25,027 nt of DNA from JBMNOZ01 sp050943335 (GTDB lineage Bacteria > Bacillota > Desulfitobacteriia > Desulfitobacteriales > Syntrophobotulaceae). The notes below the pieces were generated by a model. It did not search any database, was not told where the DNA came from, and saw only the letters and a list, made by a program, of their open reading frames with translations. The translations under genes were made by a program, and so were the position numbers. Positions 6,920-14,840 of this stretch are shown here, one piece after another. The first letter of the stretch is position 1. Each line of letters starts with the position of its first letter. The stretch is taken from contig JBMNOZ010000023.1 in NCBI GenBank assembly GCA_050943335.1, forward strand, positions 1 to 25,027, given 5' to 3'.

Positions 6920-8299
6920 ATGGATGATACTATTGTTGCTTTAGCGACTCCCTCTGGTCAGGGAGCTATACATATAATCCGCCTAAGCGGGGAGAAGGCT
7001 TTTGAAATTGCTGATTCCTGTTTTGAGCCGCTTAATATCGAAAAGTGGCAAAGTGAAACTAACCACACTCTTCATTTAGGTTGGTTCTCTGATCGAGGAA
7101 AGAGAATTGATCAGGTTCTGATTGGAAAGATGGCAGCCCCCCTCTCTTTTACAGGAGAGGATACTATAGAGATTAATTGTCATGGAGGAATGCTTACTGC
7201 TCGCAGAATAATAGAAACCTGTCTCCATGCTGGAGCGCGTCTGGCGGAGCCAGGGGAATTTTCAAAAAGGGCTTTTCTAAATGGCAAAATGGACCTAATT
7301 CAAGCCGAAGCGGTGGTAGATCTAATAACTGCTCGCACTGACCTAGCCGCGGATTTAGCTTTGCTTCAATTAGAAGGACATTTATCTACAGAAATAGACG
7401 AAATACGGCAAGAAATTTTAAATATTTTATCTTTTATTGAAGTCACTATTGATTTTCCGGAAGATGAGATTGGTGAATTAAATCGCGCCGATTTAACAAA
7501 ACAACTGCAAAGTGTAAAAGCAAAAGCGGAAGAAGTATTTGAAGGCAGTAAAAAGGGTAAGATTATTCGTGAAGGCCTCTCGACAGTAATTGCCGGCCAA
7601 CCGAATGTCGGGAAATCAAGTTTGCTTAATGCCCTTCTGAAGGAAGAACGGGCCATTGTAACGGATATTCCTGGGACTACTAGGGATGAGATTCATGAGA
7701 GTGTTAAAATAGGTGATATTCTCCTGAACTTAATTGATACTGCCGGACTTAGAGAAAGTGATGATCCGATAGAGATGATCGGTATCCAGAGGACCTGGAA
7801 GGCTCTGGAAAGAGCGGATTTAATACTTCTGGTTCTTGAGGCGAAAAAATATAAGTCCCAGAATCTTTCTAAAGAAGAAGAGGAGATTTTAAAAAATTAC
7901 GCGGATAAAACTATTGTTTTGGTCAATAAAATTGATCTTCTTTCCTCTTCAGAAAACCTAGTGGATAATCTTCCGGCTGGAGTATTCAGCCTTCCTTTTT
8001 CCGTAAAAAACAAATTGGGTTTTAAGGAATTAGAAGATGAGATTTTCCGCCGAGTCATGGAGGGCGAATCCTTTATTTCTTCCCAACCCTTATTATCAAA
8101 TATCCGACAGATTCAGGCTTTGGAAAAAAGTCTTCACCATTTAGAAAAATCTCTTGAGGCTATTTATGCCGGTGTTCCTTTGGATCTGATATCCATAGAT
8201 GTCCGTCTAGCCTTGGAGGAAATATCCTTCATTACCGGCCATAGCATTCAAGAGGATCTGTTGAATAATATTTTTTCAAGATTTTGTATTGGAAAGTAG
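6920..8299 (+). CDS. mnmE: tRNA-modifying GTPase MnmE
   Basis: MnmE works with MnmG to place a (carboxymethyl)aminomethyl group on the wobble uridine of certain tRNAs. Its parts are an N-terminal tetrahydrofolate-binding domain (about 1-120), a helical region, and an inserted G domain. The G domain has P-loop GQPNVGKSS at 226-234, TTRDE at 253-257 and DTAG at 273-276. The protein ends in the catalytic FCIGK (455-459). At 459 residues it is the usual length. It precedes mnmG by nine bases, so the two partners are co-transcribed. Confidence 0.98.
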   Translation: MDDTIVALATPSGQGAIHIIRLSGEKAFEIADSCFEPLNIEKWQSETNHTLHLGWFSDRGKRIDQVLIGKMAAPLSFTGEDTIEINCHGGMLTARRIIETCLHAGARLAEPGEFSKRAFLNGKMDLIQAEAVVDLITARTDLAADLALLQLEGHLSTEIDEIRQEILNILSFIEVTIDFPEDEIGELNRADLTKQLQSVKAKAEEVFEGSKKGKIIREGLSTVIAGQPNVGKSSLLNALLKEERAIVTDIPGTTRDEIHESVKIGDILLNLIDTAGLRESDDPIEMIGIQRTWKALERADLILLVLEAKKYKSQNLSKEEEEILKNYADKTIVLVNKIDLLSSSENLVDNLPAGVFSLPFSVKNKLGFKELEDEIFRRVMEGESFISSQPLLSNIRQIQALEKSLHHLEKSLEAIYAGVPLDLISIDVRLALEEISFITGHSIQEDLLNNIFSRFCIGK

Positions 8300-8308
8300 G
8301 CTTTTAAA

Positions 8309-10216
8309 GTGGAATACTTTGCGGGAAAATATGATGTAATTGTAATCGGGGCGGGGCATGCCGGTTGTGAAGCTGCTCTCGCCTCTGCTCGTATGGGGTG
8401 TGAAACCTTACTTTTAACAATCAATTTGGATCGGGTAGCTAATATGGCTTGTAATCCTTCTTTAGGAGGACCTGCCAAGGGACAACTGGTAAGAGAAATA
8501 GATGCCTTGGGTGGTCAGATGGCCATTACTGCCGATGAAACTTCCTTACAGGCTAGAACATTAAACACAGGTAAAGGGCCAGCCGTTCAGGCTTTTCGCG
8601 TCCAGTCTGATAAAAGATTGTATCATCAAAGGATGTTAAGCACCCTGTTTATGCAACCCAGACTGACAATTATTCAAGCTATGGTTGAAAAGCTTTACCT
8701 TCAAAAAAACAGGATTAAAGGAGTTGTGACTAAGACAGGAGCTCGATTTGAGGCAACCTGCGTAGTTTTAACGGGAGGAACCTATTTACGGGCTAAGATT
8801 ATTATTGGTGAGACTGTTTATGATGGAGGCCCTAGTGGGGATATTACCACTTCTAAGCTTTCTGAGAACCTCCAGGAGTTGGGGATAGAATTGGCCCGTT
8901 TTAAAACGGGAACTCCTCCCCGGATTTTAAAAAGCTCGGTGGATTTTTCTAAGTTTGTTATCCAACCCGGAGATAACATCCCGCGTCGCTTCTCTTTTTT
9001 ACCTACAGAAAGCTTAATTTGGGGACAAGATCCAGAAAAGCAATTTCCCTGTTGGCTCGGATATACATCTCCTGAAACTCATGCTATTATCCGGGATAAT
9101 CTACATCGGGCTCCTCTTTTTACGGGTATTGTGGAGGGAATTGGTCCTCGATATTGTCCTTCTATAGAGGACAAAATCGTGAAATTTCCTCATCGAGAAT
9201 CCCATCAGGTTTTTTTAGAACCCGAAGGTGCGTACAGCGAAGAGCTGTACGTGGCTGGGCTGTCTACTAGCCTGCCGGAGGAGGTACAGTATTCGTTTTT
9301 CCGCACTGTTCCCGGTTTGGAAAAGGTGAAAATTTTAAGACCCGGGTACGCTATGGATTACGATTGTATAAGGCCTTATCAACTTTCTTTAACTTTAGAG
9401 GTCCGCGCCTGGCCTGGCTTATTCAGTGCTGGACAAATAAACGGAACTTCTGGTTATGAGGAAGCAGCCGCTCAAGGGTTATACGCTGGTATTAATGCTG
9501 CTTTAAAAGCCCAAGGAAAAGATCCTTTCTTTTTAAATCGTTCGGAATGCTACCTCGGGGTTATGATCGATGATTTAGTAAACAAAGAAATAACTGAACC
9601 ATATAGACTCCTTACTTCCAAAGCAGAATACAGACTTTTGCTAAGGCAGGATAATGCTGATTTACGTTTGACGGAACGGGGTAGAAAAATCGGTTTGGTG
9701 GACGAGACAAGGTGGAAAATATTTCAAACCAAAGTCCAACAGCTTGAAGAAATTTCTAAAATATGGAAAAAAACTTTTTTTTCTCCCAGAGATACCGATG
9801 TGCAAGAGATTTTAGCCCGCATTGGCTCTACTCCGCTTCGCCGAGGGGCTAAAGCAGAAGATTTAATAAAGAGACCAGAAATTAAGCCCGAGCATATCTA
9901 TGAGCTAATACCTGAAATGGAACCATATGACCTAGAAGTTTTGGAACAGGCCGCTATTCAAGTTAAATATCAAGGATATATTGATAAACAAAAAGAAGAA
10001 GTAAAACAATTTTTAAAACTAGAAGGAAAGGAACTTCCTCAGGATTTGGACTATGATTCAATTCACGGTTTATCCAATGAAGCAAAACAAAGATTGAGTG
10101 AAGTTCGTCCTCTAAACGTTGGTCAGGCCTCAAGGATCAGCGGTGTAAACCCTACAGACATTTCAGTAATTCTTATTTATTTAGAGCAAAGGAGAAGAAA
10201 AACCACAAATGAGTGA
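8309..10216 (+). CDS. mnmG: tRNA uridine modification enzyme MnmG (GidA)
   Basis: MnmG is the FAD- and NADH-dependent partner of MnmE in tRNA wobble-uridine modification. The 635-residue protein has the dinucleotide-binding motif GAGHAG at 14-19 and the family stretches ACNPSLGGPAKG and FKTGTPPR. It starts at GTG (8309) with only a weak TAGG upstream, so it may rely on translation from mnmE. Its last eight bases overlap rsmG. Confidence 0.98.
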   Translation: MEYFAGKYDVIVIGAGHAGCEAALASARMGCETLLLTINLDRVANMACNPSLGGPAKGQLVREIDALGGQMAITADETSLQARTLNTGKGPAVQAFRVQSDKRLYHQRMLSTLFMQPRLTIIQAMVEKLYLQKNRIKGVVTKTGARFEATCVVLTGGTYLRAKIIIGETVYDGGPSGDITTSKLSENLQELGIELARFKTGTPPRILKSSVDFSKFVIQPGDNIPRRFSFLPTESLIWGQDPEKQFPCWLGYTSPETHAIIRDNLHRAPLFTGIVEGIGPRYCPSIEDKIVKFPHRESHQVFLEPEGAYSEELYVAGLSTSLPEEVQYSFFRTVPGLEKVKILRPGYAMDYDCIRPYQLSLTLEVRAWPGLFSAGQINGTSGYEEAAAQGLYAGINAALKAQGKDPFFLNRSECYLGVMIDDLVNKEITEPYRLLTSKAEYRLLLRQDNADLRLTERGRKIGLVDETRWKIFQTKVQQLEEISKIWKKTFFSPRDTDVQEILARIGSTPLRRGAKAEDLIKRPEIKPEHIYELIPEMEPYDLEVLEQAAIQVKYQGYIDKQKEEVKQFLKLEGKELPQDLDYDSIHGLSNEAKQRLSEVRPLNVGQASRISGVNPTDISVILIYLEQRRRKTTNE

Positions 10217-10967
10217 ATCCACCTCTAAGGAAATAATGGCTAGTCTAGAAAGCCTTAAGGAGTTGGCCTCTAAAGTTTGGTCAATTGAAATTTCTGATCA
10301 GCAAAGCGCTCTGTTTTGTGAGTACGGCAATTTCTTGTTAGAGTGGAATAAAAAAATCAACCTGACATCAATCACGGAACCTTCGGAAATAGCAATAAAA
10401 CATTTTTTAGATTCCATAATTTTTGTAAAATATCTTGAAGAATACTATCCAGATCTCGAGTGCCTAGATTTAGCCGACCTGGGAACAGGTGCCGGCTTTC
10501 CTGGAATACCGATTAAGATCTTAAGGCCGGAACTAAGAATTACTCTTCTGGACTCCTTAGCTAAAAGGATAGATTTTTTAGATAAGACAATTGAAAAATT
10601 AAACTTAACAAGAATAGACACTGTTCATGCTCGGGCTGAGGAATTAGGACGAAACTCGCAATATCGGGGAAGTTTTGACATTCTTGTTGCTAGAGCGGTG
10701 GCGGAGTTACCCGTACTGCTAGAATATGCCCTACCGCTTTTAAAAACTGGTGGGCGGTTTTTTGCAGCTAAAGGGCTGGAACCGGAAAAGGAAATCGGGA
10801 CTGCGCAAAGAGCTCTAATCCTATTAAAAGGAGAAATAGAGAATGTGGAAAAATATTTCCTAGCCTCAGGCGCTGAACATCGTTCTATGGTAATAGTAAA
10901 AAAAATAGGGGCCACGCCTCATAAATACCCCCGAGCGGCAGGGAAACCTAAAAGAAACCCCCTCTAA
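10209..10967 (+). CDS. rsmG: 16S rRNA (guanine-527-N7) methyltransferase RsmG (GidB)
   Basis: RsmG methylates G527 in the 530 loop of 16S rRNA using S-adenosylmethionine; loss gives low-level streptomycin resistance in many bacteria. The 252-residue protein shows SAM motif I (LADLGTGAGFPG) at about 88-99 and the family segment NLTSI at 51-55. It ends in the basic, proline-containing tail common to the family. ATGAGTGA overlaps the mnmG end, with AAAGGAG upstream. A strong terminator follows at once. Confidence 0.97.
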   Translation: MSESTSKEIMASLESLKELASKVWSIEISDQQSALFCEYGNFLLEWNKKINLTSITEPSEIAIKHFLDSIIFVKYLEEYYPDLECLDLADLGTGAGFPGIPIKILRPELRITLLDSLAKRIDFLDKTIEKLNLTRIDTVHARAEELGRNSQYRGSFDILVARAVAELPVLLEYALPLLKTGGRFFAAKGLEPEKEIGTAQRALILLKGEIENVEKYFLASGAEHRSMVIVKKIGATPHKYPRAAGKPKRNPL

Positions 10968-10997
10968 ATGCGTTTATCAAAACGCGTTTTTATTTTT
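10968..10997 (+). terminator. Rho-independent terminator after rsmG
   Basis: ATGCGTTT (10968-10975) pairs with AAACGCGT (10980-10987) with one G-T pair and a four-base loop, followed by TTTATTTTTT. The hairpin begins right after the rsmG stop codon and ends the rpmH-rsmG group before the parAB unit. Confidence 0.85.
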
Positions 10998-11003
10998 TAT
11001 TTC

Positions 11004-11032
11004 TTTAAAAAACACCTTTTTCCAGGTATACT
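11004..11032 (+). promoter_or_regulatory. Candidate promoter of parA-parB
   Basis: TATACT at 11027-11032 matches the -10 box at five of six positions. TTTAAA (11004-11009), 17 bases upstream, matches the -35 box at four of six. It lies between the rsmG terminator and the parA ribosome-binding site, the expected place. Confidence 0.45.
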
Positions 11033-11070
11033 TTACATAGGGCTTTCATCGTAAATGAAGGAGGATATAT

Positions 11071-11832
11071 ATGGCAAGAATTATTGCAATTGCGAATCAA
11101 AAAGGAGGTGTGGCTAAGACTACTACGGCAGTGAACTTATCAGCGGGAATTGTTGAAAAGGGTAAAAAAGTGCTCTTAGTAGATCTCGATCCTCAGGGAA
11201 ATGCGACTAGCGGTTGTGGAGTAGAGAAACATAGACTTTCTCGTTGCATTTACGATGTAATAATCAATGGCGAGTCCATTAAGAATGTGATGGCGGAGAC
11301 CGCTTTAAGAAACCTTAAAATAGCTCCGGCGCGTATTGAGTTGGCTGGAGCAGAAATTGAACTTGTCTCGGAGATGTATCGAGAGGGAAAGCTAGCAGCA
11401 GCCTTAGAGGAAGTGAAAGAAGAATTTGATTTTATTTTCATCGACTGTCCCCCCTCATTAGGATTACTTACTTTAAATGCTCTTTGTGCGGCAACTGATG
11501 TTTTAATTCCTATTCAATGCGAATACTATGCTTTGGAAGGCTTAAGCCTTTTAATGGGAACACTCGATAAGGTAAAGCGTTCTATAAACAAAGACTTGCA
11601 AATTTTAGGTGTCCTTTTAACTATGTTTGACGCTCGAACTAACCTCTCTATACAAGTGGTCGATGAAGTAAAGAATTATTTCCGGGACAAAGTTTTTCAG
11701 ACCATAATTCCCAGAAATGTCCGTTTAAGCGAGGCCCCGAGTCATGGACAACCTATAATTCTTTATGATACTAAATCGCGCGGAGCCGGGGTATATAGAG
11801 ATTTGGCTGAGGAGGTATTAGAACGTGTCTAA
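11071..11832 (+). CDS. parA: Chromosome partitioning ATPase ParA (Soj)
   Basis: ParA/Soj is a deviant-Walker ATPase that dimerises on DNA. With ParB it drives origin segregation; in Bacillus it also modulates DnaA. The 253-residue protein has the deviant Walker A KGGVAKTT at residues 11-18, with Ala15 where many have glycine, still within the KGGxxKT pattern. Walker A-prime (LLVDLDPQGNAT) and the later IDCPPSLG motif are intact. AAGGAGG precedes the ATG. It overlaps parB by eight bases. Confidence 0.97.
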   Translation: MARIIAIANQKGGVAKTTTAVNLSAGIVEKGKKVLLVDLDPQGNATSGCGVEKHRLSRCIYDVIINGESIKNVMAETALRNLKIAPARIELAGAEIELVSEMYREGKLAAALEEVKEEFDFIFIDCPPSLGLLTLNALCAATDVLIPIQCEYYALEGLSLLMGTLDKVKRSINKDLQILGVLLTMFDARTNLSIQVVDEVKNYFRDKVFQTIIPRNVRLSEAPSHGQPIILYDTKSRGAGVYRDLAEEVLERV

Positions 11833-12667
11833 AAGAGGTTTAGGACGTGGGTTAGGAGCCCTTATCACCGAACGAGAAACTGATAGCGGCTTAATAAAAG
11901 AAATTATGTTGGAAAACATCTTTCCTAATCCCGACCAACCTAGACGAAATTTTGATCAGGAAAAATTACAGGAACTGGCTGACTCAATTCGAGAACATGG
12001 ATTACTACAACCAATACTGGTAAAACCGGATGGCAATCGCTATCATATCATTGCCGGCGAAAGGAGATATCAAGCCGCAAAATTAGCGGGCCTTGATCGG
12101 ATTGAGTGCCTGGTCAAGGAATGCACACCTTTGGAAATGACAGAAAAGGCCTTAGTGGAAAATATTCAAAGGACAGATTTATCCCCGGTGGAGGAAGGTC
12201 TTGCTTATGCGCACTTAATTGAGGAGTATGGCTTGACTCAGGATCAAGTGGCAAAAAGAGTTGGTAAGGGTCGGGCTACAGTTGCTAATCTCCTACGAAT
12301 AATTCAACTCCCAGCGCCGGTTATTGAACTTCTCGATAAGGGCTCTATTTCTTTGGGACATGCTAAGGTTTTGCTTTCCCTTAAAGATCCTGAAGATCAG
12401 GTCTTACTGGCCAATAGAGTAGTGAAAGATTCTCTCTCGGTGCGGGAACTTGAAGAAGTTATAAAAAGCCAGTCCGCACAAAAACCGTCGAAAACTTCTA
12501 AAAAGAATGAATATAATATATTCACTGATTTGGAAGAAAAATTGAGAACACTGCTCCAGACCAAGGTGGTAATAAAAGGGCAAGAAGAAAAAGGCAAGTT
12601 TGAAATCAGTTATTATTCTAAAGAGGAATTTAACCGCTTGCTGGAAATGTTTAATATAAAAAGTTAA
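11825..12667 (+). CDS. parB: Chromosome partitioning protein ParB (Spo0J)
   Basis: ParB is a CTP-dependent clamp that loads at parS, spreads on DNA and recruits SMC. The 280-residue protein begins with the basic L-G-R-G-L peptide (6-10) that in Spo0J stimulates ParA ATPase. It carries the CTP-binding GERRYQA at 78-84, the ENIQR motif at 112-116, and a helix-turn-helix at about 137-157. The start is GTG (11825) with GAGGAGG upstream inside parA. The stop codon overlaps an extended parS palindrome. No second ParB-like gene (noc) is present in the window. Confidence 0.97.
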   Translation: MSKRGLGRGLGALITERETDSGLIKEIMLENIFPNPDQPRRNFDQEKLQELADSIREHGLLQPILVKPDGNRYHIIAGERRYQAAKLAGLDRIECLVKECTPLEMTEKALVENIQRTDLSPVEEGLAYAHLIEEYGLTQDQVAKRVGKGRATVANLLRIIQLPAPVIELLDKGSISLGHAKVLLSLKDPEDQVLLANRVVKDSLSVRELEEVIKSQSAQKPSKTSKKNEYNIFTDLEEKLRTLLQTKVVIKGQEEKGKFEISYYSKEEFNRLLEMFNIKS

Positions 12668-12683
12668 TGTTCCACGTGGAACA
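12668..12683. promoter_or_regulatory. parS site 1
   Basis: TGTTCCACGTGGAACA is a perfect 16-bp palindrome and a match to the bacterial parS pattern (TGTTNCACGTGAAACA-like). Symmetry extends to 24 bp (12664-12687), taking in the TAA of parB. It should be a ParB loading site beside the origin. Confidence 0.92.
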
Positions 12684-12691
12684 TTAAAAAT

Positions 12692-12707
12692 GGTTCTACG
12701 TGGAACA
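12692..12707. promoter_or_regulatory. parS site 2, imperfect
   Basis: GGTTCTACGTGGAACA differs from site 1 at two positions, both in the left arm. Its centre lies 24 bp from that of site 1, so both face roughly the same side of the helix. It is probably a weaker ParB site. Confidence 0.75.
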
Positions 12708-12731
12708 TTCAGAGAATAATGAGGTAGGAAT

Positions 12732-13418
12732 GTGTTAGGAACTATAGTAAACTTTTTTGCAATCATTTTTGGTGGTTTAATTGGTCTTCTTTTTGGAAGA
12801 ATTATTCCGGAAAAACTTAAGAATACTATAATCCAGGGGATAGCTCTGGTTGTGATACTTATTGGTTTGCAGATGGCTCTTAAAACTGAAAATTTCCTCT
12901 TGATAATCGCCAGCCTTTTGCTTGGAGGTCTAATTGGGGAAGTTTTAGATATTGAGGCCTGTCTATATAAAGCAGGGAATTGGTTAGAAAAAAAGCTTTC
13001 TGGTTTTTTTGAACAAAATAATTTTCCAAAAGCTTTTGTTACGGCCAGTTTAATATATTGTGTAGGGGCAATGGCTATTGTCGGGGCTTTGGAAGGAGGT
13101 CTAAATGCTAATCATAGTATCCTGTTTGCTAAGTCCGCCCTAGATGGAATCACAGCAATTGTTTTTGCAGCCTCTATGGGCAGTGGAGTAATATTTTCTG
13201 CTATTCCCGTTCTTCTCTACCAAGGTAGTATTGCTATTCTGGCTGGATTTTTACAAGGAGTTTTTTCTGATTTGCTTATTTTAGAGATGAGTGCGGTTGG
13301 CGGTTTGCTTATTCTGGGTATTGGAATCAATCTTTTAGAAATAAAAGAAATTAAGATCGGCAACCTGCTTCCCGCTATTTTTATATTGATACCGCTCTTC
13401 TTTCTGAGTTCTTTCTGA
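12732..13418 (+). CDS. DUF554 family membrane protein
   Basis: This 228-residue, very hydrophobic protein has about six or seven predicted membrane spans and resembles the DUF554/YdfK family (N-terminal M-L-G-T-I-V-N, glycine-rich spans, G-A-M-A-I-V-G motif). The family's transport or other function is not settled. It starts at GTG (12732) because the ATG two bases earlier is out of frame and stops at once; GAGG lies seven bases upstream. It follows the parS pair. Placement next to parB is common in Clostridia and does not by itself imply a role in segregation. Confidence 0.85.
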   Translation: MLGTIVNFFAIIFGGLIGLLFGRIIPEKLKNTIIQGIALVVILIGLQMALKTENFLLIIASLLLGGLIGEVLDIEACLYKAGNWLEKKLSGFFEQNNFPKAFVTASLIYCVGAMAIVGALEGGLNANHSILFAKSALDGITAIVFAASMGSGVIFSAIPVLLYQGSIAILAGFLQGVFSDLLILEMSAVGGLLILGIGINLLEIKEIKIGNLLPAIFILIPLFFLSSF

Positions 13419-13451
13419 TCTAAATTATTTTATATCATTGGGGGAAAAATC

Positions 13452-13961
13452 TTGGATATAATTTTCAATATTAATGAGCAAACATTACTAGTTATAGGAA
13501 TTGCTGCCGCTTTGTTGGCCCTGTTTTCTATAATTTTAAGCCTAGTGTTACTTAGAAAGTTGAATAAGTTCAAAAAAGCCTATCTTAGTTTGCAAACTTT
13601 TATGTCAGGCGCGAACTTAGATGACACTTTAAAATCTTATCAGGCAGAGGTCAGGGAAATCAATCAAAAGATAGCGACCCTGGATCGGAGGCTAGACCGG
13701 CTGGAAAATAAATCTCGGGAAGCGGTAGACTGTATCGAAATTTTGAAGTTTAATTCTTTTGCTTATATGGGAGGGGATTTGAGTTTTACTCTTGCCTTTC
13801 TCAATCAAGAGGGTTCAGGGCTATTACTGACAGGGATTCAAAGTATTGAAGAATGTCGAGTGTATGCCAAAGCTCTGGATAAAGGAAATAGTTCTATCCC
13901 TCTCAGCCCCGAGGAGAAAAAAGTAGTTGAAAAAGCCTGCGCCAAATTGATCAAGGTTTGA
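13452..13961 (+). CDS. DUF4446 family membrane-anchored coiled-coil protein
   Basis: The 169-residue protein has one N-terminal membrane span (about 10-33), a charged coiled-coil stretch (about 34-92, with repeated leucine and arginine spacing), and a small C-terminal domain (SFAYMGGDLSFTLAFLNQ near 97-114). This matches DUF4446, a family of unknown function near parB and yyaC in Clostridia. The start is TTG (13452) after GGGGG. It ends two bases from the end of the convergent yyaC gene. Confidence 0.8.
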   Translation: MDIIFNINEQTLLVIGIAAALLALFSIILSLVLLRKLNKFKKAYLSLQTFMSGANLDDTLKSYQAEVREINQKIATLDRRLDRLENKSREAVDCIEILKFNSFAYMGGDLSFTLAFLNQEGSGLLLTGIQSIEECRVYAKALDKGNSSIPLSPEEKKVVEKACAKLIKV

Positions 13962-13963
13962 TT

Positions 13964-14527
13964 TTAAAAAGGAGCTCTAAAGGTTTTCAAAAACAGATCG
14001 CAGATTACCTCTGACATCTGCCAGATTGTATGGAGACGTGTGTTTTGTAAAACCATATACTGGGCAAACCCATTGATATTGACGATGCCGGTAAGGTGGA
14101 TTTCTCCAACTTCCGGCAACTCTTTTTTAACCGCTGTGCCGGGTTTAAGAGGGCCTTCCCCCAAGGTAATGTAACCAATGGATTCTAATCTCCCCAAACA
14201 GGCGTCAAGGGCAATTATGTAGGGACTAGGGTAGGTAAGGTAAATTTTATCTAAGGTGGTTTGCAGGTTTTCCGCGTGGACAGGTTCTTCAAGTGTTCCC
14301 ATGACTGTTAAACCGGGCAAAAGTTTTTCTTTAATTTTTGTACCCGTCAAAGGTCCGAGAGAATCTCCGGTAGAGCGGTCGGTCCCAATACACAAGAGGA
14401 TAATATTATCTCTTTGTGCCCTTTGGACATGACTTTTGAGTCTGGCTTGAAGATAGGATAATTTCAGCTTATCATTGTAGTGAGCTCGAATGGAAGTGTT
14501 TTCTTTATATAGCGAAAGGGGGGCCAA
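13964..14527 (-). CDS. yyaC: Spore protease YyaC-like protein (DUF1256)
   Basis: The protein matches YyaC (DUF1256), a sporulation-associated family with a fold related to hydrogenase-maturation and germination proteases. Visible motifs are CIGTDRSTGDSLGPL, the acidic EEPVHAENL region and IIALDACLG. I start it at TTG 14527 (187 residues) because GGAGG lies eight bases upstream. The frame runs further upstream to a TTG at 14632, but that extension has no ribosome-binding site. It runs leftward, against its neighbours. Expression in the forespore is likely from the family; I did not find a convincing sigma-F or sigma-G promoter. Confidence 0.88.
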   Translation of the reverse strand: MAPLSLYKENTSIRAHYNDKLKLSYLQARLKSHVQRAQRDNIILLCIGTDRSTGDSLGPLTGTKIKEKLLPGLTVMGTLEEPVHAENLQTTLDKIYLTYPSPYIIALDACLGRLESIGYITLGEGPLKPGTAVKKELPEVGEIHLTGIVNINGFAQYMVLQNTRLHTIWQMSEVICDLFLKTFRAPF

Positions 14528-14649
14528 TACAAATACCTCCAAATATTGTTCACTATATATATTTCCATTTTTAGTAAAGCTTATGCGCAGAAATAAATAT
14601 GAGGCAGAAATGAGAAGTTTGAGGATATGCAAAAATTTCTTTAATTCTG

Positions 14650-14680
14650 CATGTTAACTTTCATGCATAAATACATGAAA
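14650..14680. repeat. CATG cluster A with 12-bp spacing
   Basis: CATG occurs at 14650, 14662 and 14674, exactly 12 bp apart. The last two form CATGCATAAATACATG (14662-14677), which recurs in cluster B. TTTCATG/CATGAAA arms (14659-14680) make the second site an imperfect palindrome. It lies between the yyaC start and the downstream lipoprotein gene. Regular spacing suggests binding of a multimeric regulator, but none is identified. Confidence 0.6.
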
Positions 14681-14739
14681 AAGGAGTAAATGATATGCAT
14701 TATTTTCAGTACATTTAGCAATAACATTATACATATAAA

Positions 14740-14773
14740 ATACATGCATAAATACATGTATTTATGCATGTAT
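14740..14773. promoter_or_regulatory. 34-bp perfect palindrome, CATG cluster B (operator candidate)
   Basis: The 34-base stretch is identical to its own reverse complement, centred between 14756 and 14757. It contains CATG at 14743, 14755 and 14767, again 12 bp apart, and two overlapping copies (one per strand) of the 16-mer seen in cluster A. No T tract follows on either side, so a terminator is unlikely. It sits about 70 bp before the start of the lipoprotein gene and just before a TTGAAA (14781-14786) that may be its -35 box. The rest of the 14528-14840 gap is AT-rich and holds no supported gene. Confidence 0.65.
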
Positions 14774-14840
14774 AACTATATTGAAAAAACCTATGAATAC
14801 AGTTTTTCTAAATAAATAATATGAGGGGAGTACATATTAA

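Noticed and set aside
12404..12766. Minus-strand open frame of 120 codons across the parB end and both parS sites
   Set aside because: Its apparent repeat is only the translation of the two parS palindromes; the rest is antisense to parB, with no ribosome-binding site.
14740..14773. The 34-bp palindrome as a bidirectional terminator or an ArgR box
   Set aside because: No T tract follows on either strand, and the half-site spacing does not fit the 14-bp ARG-box core.
14690..14815. A 41-codon frame with AAGGAG three bases upstream, and an overlapping seven-codon frame at 14695 (M-H-Y-F-Q-Y-I) with better spacing, ahead of the lipoprotein gene
   Set aside because: The region is very AT-rich, the longer frame is spelled largely by the CATG repeats and palindrome, the spacing is poor, and there is no family likeness. 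A leader peptide cannot be excluded but is not supported.
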